A DNA stretch of 60,943 nt, from contig BGOG01000040.1 of the NCBI GenBank assembly GCA_003569125.1, positions 1-60,943 of the forward strand, given 5' to 3'. Below the pieces are notes generated by a model that saw nothing but the letters and a program-made list of their open reading frames with translations, searched no databases and was not told the DNA's origin. A program made the translations under genes and the position numbers. Origin of the DNA: Acidimicrobiaceae bacterium. GTDB taxonomy: Bacteria; Actinomycetota; Acidimicrobiia; Acidimicrobiales; Ilumatobacteraceae. This document shows, one piece after another, positions 1-7,400 of the stretch (within the stretch, counting starts at the first letter, position 1; the number at the start of each line of letters is the position of its first letter).

Positions 1-183
1 TCACGCTCGGAGAGCCCACCCCAATGCCGAATTTCTCGCCATTTTCGAGGGCATATTCAAGACAATCATTTTTCACGACACATCCGCGACAAACTTCTTT
101 GGCCTCGCGGGTTGATGCACCGCGTTCTGGAAAGAAAAGATCGGGTCGACACCAAGACAGTTTGCTTCGTCTTGCCAAAGCAT
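1..183 (-). CDS. WhiB-family iron-sulfur transcriptional regulator (3' truncated by window edge, frameshifted)
   Basis: WhiB proteins are small Actinobacteria-specific regulators that bind a 4Fe-4S cluster and usually act with the principal sigma factor. After correcting two indels, the minus strand reads a first cysteine in an ANC motif near residue 8, then PDLFFPERG, then a CxxCxxxxxC cluster inside EVCRGCVVKNDCLEYAL, then the GIWGG turn. This is the complete four-cysteine ligand pattern. The indels lie near position 140 (one base lost in the PDLFFP stretch) and near position 20 (one T lost just before the TGG of GIWGG). The start is the ATG at 183, which gives MLWQDEANC; an upstream GTG is possible. 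The basic C-terminal tail lies outside the window. Which WhiB subgroup it belongs to cannot be decided from this fragment. Confidence 0.8.
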
Positions 184-334
184 GGTCACCACTCGATGAT
201 TTGTTCGCTCTGAAATCCAACTTTTCCCCTAAATCAATGACTTCTTGGTCTAGCGGCGACAACGAGTCGTGCTAGCACCTTGTAACTACACTCCTGTAAT
301 TTTAGCCTTTAACGCGGGAAAATGCAAATATTCC

Positions 335-2361
335 TCAGCCGGCGCGACGAGACCCCGACGTCGAGAAAGTTGTCGCTTGTGTATCGATGAAGTCAACGAG
401 CAAATATTCACCCAGGTTTTCTGGGCTCGTAAAAATGCCCGACCATGATTGATTGCGGTAGTTGTTCAATAAACGCCTGCAACGCATGTGATGCATCAAG
501 CATAAAAGTGTTGATCCGTATGCCTTCAACGGGTTGCACGCATCACTTCGTTCAAGGTTGCTTCAACCGTTTCACGACTGGCGGGTAATTAAAAAATACA
601 TCACCAGACTTCGAGATGTGAGCCGTCGGTTCGCCATCGGTGACCATGATTATCTGCTTGGTGCCACTCTGGCGTGACAACATTTTACGAGCCAACATAA
701 ACCCGTGTTGCATGTTGGTGCCGTAAACAAAGTCCCACGAAACTTCCGGCAATTGCCGTGGGGTGAGTTCGCGTGCCACCTCGCTGAAGCCGACAATGCC
801 CAGATAATCTCGCGGAAATTGTGTACTCATTAATGAGTGCAACGCCATCGCACTTTCTTCGCAGGCAAAAAGTAGTCGCGCATCGGCATCGACAATGACA
901 GGGTCGAGCATCAGCACCGTGGATGATCTCGTTAGATGTTCTGTCTGCTCAATTTCGAAATCATCAGCAGACAATTTAATTGGCACAGTTGCACCTTGCC
1001 GCTGTAGCGCATTGCGCAAAGTTCGTTGCAGATCTAATTGAAACGGGTCACCATATTCATAAGGTTTTGTGTCGTAAGTTCGCTCATGTCCGACACCAAG
1101 ACGCTCAACTTGGTGCTGCCCGAGACGATCTTCTTTTCTAGAGAACCGAATACATCGCGCAAAGCATTCGCGCCGATTTTTCGCAAGCCACTGGCGTGAG
1201 TTCAGTTTGCCCTCGATCTGGTCGATCAACCCCGAGTCTTTTAATTTCTTCGTCAGTTGGGCCATTTGTTCGAGCGACTTTGCGGCAATCTTCACCCAAC
1301 ATCTCACGAACACGATCTAAATCGGCTTCGGCCAACGCTGATGGTGAAGAGGCGTTGCGCAAAAGATTGTCAAGTTGATCTAAGTCGCCGAGTTCTTGCA
1401 TCGACTGCATCGCCTGACCAAAACCCATTGGTTGATCGCCAGTGAACTCATGTGACTGACCCCAGCCTTTTTGTGGAAACATTCCCTGTAGTTTTTGCGA
1501 TAGTTTGATCCATCTGCCACCGCAAATCCATGTCTTCCAACAATTTTTCGCTGAGTTGGCGCATCTGTTCGCGCTGTTCTGGTGTCATTGAATTCAACAT
1601 CGCCTGGGCATTCGCCATTCGTTGCGCCATAATTTCGAGTAACTCGGTCGAGCGTCTGTGGATTTTCTGGGAAGAAATCAACCAAACTTCTCCATGAACT
1701 GATCGAACTTTGGTTCTTCTCCGCGTTCACGAGATTCAAGCATCTCGTTCAATGCCGCCATCATGTCTTTCATTCGTTGCATATCTTCAGGAGTCATTTT
1801 TTCGACCTTCGCCAGACATCTGGTCGAGCATCTGTTGCATTATTTGCTGACGAAAAGGTTTTTCGAGCAATGACTCAAATCTCTGCCTTGATTCAGAAGA
1901 TTGAAAATCGTAATGTTCAAGTTCGTTGATTTTGCCTGCTAGATCACTTGGCAACATATCAAGGCGAAAATTACGTTCTTGCGCAGACTCTTTGGCAACT
2001 TCAGCGCGGCGCTGGTCGCCTGATTTCTCTGCTGCTTTTAGAGAATCGTCTATCGCATGCGTTCTTCGTCTACGAGATCATCTAACTCGGCGGCAATTTC
2101 GCTATACACGCCCCCAAGATCGCACGATCTTTGATCTCGTCACGGCGTTCGCGGTAGTTTTTGCATCATTTCGCGAGTAAGTCCATTAACTGGTCACCAC
2201 GTTCGTTGCGCATACCTTCTTGCATCAATCGGCGCAGGTGCGGCGTTGACATCACCGTGGTACAACAGGTCGTCGGTAATTTCATCAACAATGCTTTGTG
2301 CATCAAACTCAAAACCGCGTTGTGTTCCATCCCAACGCGAATAATTGAAGCGGGTAGTCAT
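335..2361 (-). CDS. VWA-domain protein partnered with a MoxR/ChlI-like ATPase (multiple frameshifts)
   Basis: The reading frame is broken by many single-base indels, but the protein can be followed across frames for about 675 residues. It starts at ATG 2361 (MTTRFNYSRWDGTQ) and has a long helical, Met/Gln/Glu-rich middle (about residues 60-370). A C-terminal von Willebrand A domain follows. In that domain the metal-binding DxSxS motif (DLSLS, near position 900) is recovered once one extra C and one missing C are corrected. The later VTDGEPTAH segment is intact, and the end reads LVDFIDTQATTFSTSG near 335. Actinobacteria commonly encode such a VWA protein beside a Mg-chelatase-like AAA+ ATPase (as in M. 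tuberculosis Rv0958/Rv0959), here the gene at 2958-4376. The pair probably acts as a chaperone-like remodeling machine, but the substrate is unknown. A TAGCGT box lies six bases before the ATG. The conserved motifs argue for sequence error rather than decay. Confidence 0.75.
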
Positions 2362-2367
2362 AACCGC

Positions 2368-2373
2368 ACGCTA
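2368..2373 (-). promoter_or_regulatory. Predicted -10 box of leaderless transcript (VWA gene)
   Basis: TAGCGT on the minus strand followed by six bases and then the ATG at 2361. It fits a TAnnnT -10 element that places the transcription start at the start codon. Confidence 0.5.
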
Positions 2374-2402
2374 GTACCGACGGCCGTAGACTGATAATCC
2401 GT

Positions 2403-2954
2403 ATGAGATTTCCTAGAACTTTTATTTCGTAGATCTCTCTGGGTTTACGAACTATATGGAGACTAAGGGCGATCGCAAAGCCACGGCTTTGCTCGCAGAG
2501 TTTCGTGCAGTAGCCCGAGCTATCGCCTCGGAGGCGTGGTGTTCGAATCGACAAGTTTCTCGGTGACGGATTGATGGCCGTGGCTGTTGAGCAAATTGAG
2601 GGCATTACATTTGCCTTAGAACTTGACCGCCGAGCCGAAACAGTTTGCGCACCACTGAAACTGCGTATTGGCATTGCCACGGGTGACACAATGCTGTTTG
2701 AAGGCGACGACTACATTGGGCCAGCACCAAATCTTGCGGCAAGACTCTGTGATCAAGCAATCGGAATCGGTGTGTTGATTGCGACTGAGCAAATTGTCGA
2801 ACTTCCGCAAGGAGTCAGAGCACAACCACACGAGGCGATCAAACTTCGGGGATTCGCTGAGCAAGTTGCTATTTCGGTACTTGTAGGTCAACCCGTGATC
2901 GCCGAACGCAACGACACAAGTGAGATCTGGACGCAACGGTCGATTAATAATTAA
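2403..2954 (+). CDS. Single-domain class III adenylate/guanylate cyclase (two frameshifts)
   Basis: Class III cyclases make cAMP or cGMP from the nucleoside triphosphate. The frame-corrected protein is about 183 residues and consists of the catalytic domain only. It starts at ATG 2403 (MRFPRTFIF). The first metal-binding aspartate lies in VDLSGFTNY (about residue 11) and the second in KFLGDGLMAV (about residue 55), preceded by a lysine at the usual purine-recognition position. The APNLAARL segment carries the conserved Asn and Arg of the transition-state loop. Two single-base indels interrupt it: a lost T near 2433 and an extra G near 2530. There is no membrane, HAMP or sensor domain, so it is probably soluble and must dimerise for activity. 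It lies between the divergent VWA gene and the convergent ATPase, whose stop codon is only three bases away, which suggests a functional link. ATP versus GTP preference is inferred only. Confidence 0.8.
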
Positions 2955-2957
2955 TTT

Positions 2958-4376
2958 TTAGCGCGATAAACCGCTCTTCGGGCGGTCGCCATCTTTGTTC
3001 AAGCGCTTCGAGAGATGAAGACCTTCGAGCACAAATTCAACGGCACTAGCGATTAGCCGCCGGAGATTCATCGCCATTTGTGAGCCAATTTACAGAAATG
3101 CGAAGCGCCGGCATTTTTTCAAGAAGTGCAACATAATCGGTCGAGACAATATCTTCACCGGTCTGCACGACTACACCTTCGCTGAACTCTTCTGCCACCG
3201 CACGAAGATTTTCTAGGTCGCTATGTTGTTTGAAAACTTGTAACACTGCTCCACGAACTAGTTGTTGAAAGATTTGCCCTTCACGACCATCTTCAACGGC
3301 GTCAATTTCGATTTTGCCTGCAGTCGATGCGGCCAGCGCGTCCAGATCGCTGACTCGCGGAGCGACATCAGTTTCGCCAGCATGCAACGCTCTGCGAACT
3401 GCATTTGCACATAGCAACTCTTGATTACTCGTGGTTAAGCGAACACTTACTCCGCTGCGTTGATTGACCTGGCTATTGGCACGAGCGAGGTGGCTGATTG
3501 TGGCGATAATTTCTTCCATGAACTTTGGCGTTCGAACTTGAACTGCTCCGATACTTGCAGGGCGAGACTCTTGACGCACAACTTTTATTTCGGTTTCTAT
3601 CTCAAGCGGATAATGCGTGCGAATTTGGCTGCCAAATCGGTCTTTGAGCGGCGTGATGATTCGTCCACGATTTGTGTAATCATCAGGATTGGCAGAGGCG
3701 ACCAGCATCACATCAAGTGGCAGACGATTTTGTAACCACGAATTTGAATATCGCGCTCTTCAAGAACATTCAGCAACCCAACTTGAATTCGCTCAGAGAG
3801 ATCTGGCAATTCATTGATCGCGAAAATACCGCGATTACAACGAGGAACAAGACCGTAATGCAAAGTCAATTCGTCGCTGAGATATCGACCCTCGGCGACC
3901 TTGATCGGGTCAACTTCGCCGATCAGGTCGGCGATTGACGTGTCAGGCGTTGCAAGCTTTTCACCATAACGCAGGCTTCTATGCACCCAAGAAATCGGTG
4001 TTGTATCGCCGTGTTGAATAACCAACTCACGCGATTGCCGCGAAACAGGTGCATACGGGTCGTCGTTGATCTCGCTGCCTGAAACAATTGGCATCCATTC
4101 GTCGAGCAAAAAAATTAGTGACCGAATAATTCGTGTTTTTGCTTGGCCGCGCTCACCCAGAAACACGATGTCGTGGCCCGCGAGTAACGCGTTCTCGAGT
4201 TGCGGCATGACGGTTTCTTCGAAACCAAGAACGCCCTCGAATAATGGTTCACCAGCAGTTATTCGCGCAACGGCATTTTTACGAATTTCTTCTTTGACCG
4301 CAACCGATTTCCATCCAGCTTTTTTTAATTCGCCAAGAGTTTTTGCAAGATTTGCAGGAGCCACAAGTTCAGTCAT
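2958..4376 (-). CDS. MoxR/magnesium-chelatase-like AAA+ ATPase (two frameshifts)
   Basis: The frame-corrected product is about 472 residues. It has a Walker A motif GERGQAKT (about residue 75), the GIFAINELPDL Walker-B region characteristic of the actinobacterial Rv0958-like family, and a sensor region MLVASANPDDYTN followed by LKDRFG. A lost C near 3711 and an extra A near 3052 break the frame. Without the second correction the protein would end early at NR; with it, the tail continues SAVEFVLEGLHLSKRL to a TAA at 2958, the expected family ending. It is probably the ATPase partner of the VWA protein at 335-2361, as in BchI/BchD-type and MoxR/VWA systems, although a cyclase gene is inserted between them. 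TAAGGT six bases before the ATG suggests leaderless transcription. It is not expected to be a true magnesium chelatase, because no tetrapyrrole genes are nearby. Confidence 0.82.
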
Positions 4377-4382
4377 GACTTG

Positions 4383-4388
4383 ACCTTA
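4383..4388 (-). promoter_or_regulatory. Predicted -10 box of leaderless transcript (ATPase gene)
   Basis: TAAGGT on the minus strand, six bases (caagtc) before the ATG at 4376. Confidence 0.5.
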
Positions 4389-4443
4389 GTTGGAGCAATT
4401 AGATTTTGGCTAGCCCGACTCGATTAAAAGCGCTCAGGCTTGT

Positions 4444-7400
4444 TTACTTGCCAGCTTTTGAAGTTGCTGTCTTTGATTTAGTCGTCTTAGGCGTAGAAGT
4501 CTTACTGCCCTCACCAGACTTCGTGCCCGCACCAGACTTCGTGCCCTCACTAGAATTCGCAGCCTGGTTTGTTGAACCCCCTTCTACCGCGACTGTCTTT
4601 TTCGGCGATGCTGAAACATCGCCATTCTTATCAACGACGACGACTTGGAAAGAGTTTGTGCCGCCAGGGTTATCAGACACTTTTATCGACGCTGCAGCCG
4701 ATGCAGGCACGGTGCTCACAAGAATTCCGTTGCGGTAGATGTTGACAGTTGCGCCGGCTTTAGCCGTTACTTTGAAGGTCACAGCATTGCCAACTGCTTT
4801 GGCGGTTGCTGCGGCCGGCGGAGTATTAACCGAAAGTGGTGGCATTGGTTGACCAAGAGTCGGGCGGTTCGAACTATCGCTATTTGAAGTCTGGAATCCG
4901 GCCGGCAAACCATTTGGTAAATTATTGGCAAAACCTCCAGGCGCGATCGGTGTAGATCCCCCGACTGGGATTGTCACAGAAATATTTGGGACCGTGATAA
5001 ACGTGTTAACAGGAATCAACGACCGAACCATAGTTGTCATAGTTGGCATAGTTGAGCGACTTCCGCCACCCCCACCGCCGCCGCCACTGCTTCCGCCGCC
5101 GCCACTGCTTCCGCCGCCGCCAGACGACGGTGCGGCAGTTGTAGTTGTTGAGCCACCGCTAGTTGTGAACGAATAGTTACTGGTGGTCGTACCGCGAGAG
5201 TCTGTAATGGTCGCTGATGCGTAGTAAGTAGTGCCGCTGTAAAGTTCGCCGGTTTGTGCGATGCCGTACCCACCACCACACACGCTGCCACTGCCGCTGC
5301 CCGTAGCACGAGCAATAACGTTCGTTAGCGCAGCGTTTGTCGCCAAGACACCAGTTGTAATGTGCCAACTAACGCAAGAGAAATTGAACTCAACGACGCC
5401 ATTTTCGATTGTCCAAGAAACTGTCGGACGACTCGGAATAGTCGTCGTCGAACTAGTCGTCGTCGAACTAGTCGTCGTCGAAGTAGTCGAAGTAGTTGTC
5501 GTTGCACCAGATGATGAACCTGCAGGTGGTGAAGCACTCAACAATGAGTAGGCCAAAAGATTTGGCGAACCACCACCTGGCCCACCAACGAGACCTGGTG
5601 TCGAAGATGAAGTGATCCATGATGCAACACCCGAAACCGAAAGTGACGAATCAGCGCTGAGCGCCAACGCGGCCACACCCGCAACGTGTGGCGACGCCAT
5701 TGATGTACCAGAGATTGTATTTGTTGCGCTATTTGATGTGTACCAAGAAGATGTGATGTTTGAACCTGGCGCGAAAACATCGACGCATGAGCCATAATTA
5801 GAAAACGAAGATCTGGCATCGGTTGAAGTGGTTGAACCAACAGTTATCGCCGAAGATTCAGCGGCCGGCGAATAACCGCACGCATCTGCATTTGAGTTTC
5901 CGGCGGCAACAACGAACACGACACCATCGGCAACACCGCGAGCAACTGCCAAGTCAAGTGCGCTCGAACGCGAGCCACCCAAACTCATGTTGGCAACTGC
6001 AGCAACACCACTTTGATGATTTTCAACAACCCAGTCGATGCCAGCGATTACACCCGATGTCGAGCCAGAACCACCACAGTCAAGAACTCGAACGGCAATT
6101 AGTGAGGCACTCGGTGCGACACCGTAATTAGAACCAGCGACCGTGCCGGCCACGTGTGTTCCGTGACCGTTACAGTCTTGCGAACCACGACCATCGGAAA
6201 TTGAGCTGTAGCCCGAAGTTACTCGCCCACCAAACTCACTATGGCTCGACAATATTCCGGTGTCAATTATGTATGCGTTGACACCAGCACCCGAATAATT
6301 TCGTGCGTAAAGACTGTTGAGTGGCAAGTTGCGTTGATCAATTCGATCTAATCCCCACGACAATGCGGTTACTCCACCCTCTGGGTTCGCCGCCGGCGTC
6401 ACAGCACTAGACGCAGCCGATGCAATTGAAGTGCCTGCTGAGTTGGTTGCGGTAACAGTAAACGTATAAGCAACGCCGTTAGTCAAACCAGTGACGATAC
6501 AAGTCAAAGCACCCGTAGTTGTACAGGTTTTTGCGCCAGGCGACGAAGTTGCCGTGTAACCAGTAATCGTTGCATTGCCATCACTTGTAGGTGCAAGCCA
6601 ATAAAGATTTGCTGATGCAATGCCGGCACTCGCACGAACATTTTGTGGAGCACTTGGCACTTGCGGCACAGGCGCCGCTGTGAACTGCCAATTGAGACGA
6701 GTTGAGCCTTTTTTACCGTTGTAACCATCGATCGCGATTTGATATGTCGTGCCACTTCTCACAGCAACCGTCACACGACTCCAAACTCCGGTTTCGCCAG
6801 TTGCATCATCGTTAACTACGACCGTTGTCAAACTATTGACAGCAGAACCTGTGTAAACGCCAAGCAGTGTGTCAAAGTTGCTCGACAGAGTTGTCAAAAC
6901 TAAAGTGCCGTTTTCAGTTGCAACCCACTTGTACCAAATTGATGCAGCTGGCCGATAACCGCCATGGACTGGTTCGCCAGATTCACGAGTTGAAGTGAGT
7001 GTCGAACTTTCTGTGAAACTATTTGCGCCCGAGATTTCGATCGCACCCGAGAACGGATCATTTGCAAGCGCGCCAATCGTCGTCACTGGCGCGGTCGGAC
7101 TTGTCGGCACACCGGTGCCTGCTGAGTTTGTCGCCATCACCCTGAAAATGTGACTGACGCCAACTTCAAGCGTGCGCATTGAAAGAAAAGTTGTCGTGCT
7201 AACGGAATCAACAAATGTTGTCCATGTGGTGCCAGAGTTCGTGGAATATTGAATTATGTAGTCGGTGATGGGTGCGCCACCATCAGATGTTGGTTCTTCC
7301 CAATCGAGGTCTACTTGACCCGTTCGCGCGGTAACCGTCAAACTCGTCGGCGCACCAGGTGCAATCGGTGTCCAGGGAGTAAAAGCATCTGAGACTGCGG

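Noticed and set aside
335-2361. VWA gene as a true pseudogene
   Set aside because: Conserved metal-binding and core motifs remain in all fragments, without missense decay or internal stops beyond the shifts, and neighbouring genes at the window edge show the same indel style.
2970-2986. ACCGC/GCGGT hairpin as a terminator of the ATPase or cyclase gene
   Set aside because: After correcting the ATPase frame the hairpin lies inside its coding sequence, and no T-tract follows on either strand.
3046-3711. ATPase stop codon at 3046
   Set aside because: An extra A near 3052 creates it. The corrected frame continues with the expected family C-terminus to 2958.
4925-5176. Plus-strand open frame with a polyproline tract
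   Set aside because: It is the reverse of the Gly/Ser linker coding repeat in the same large gene.
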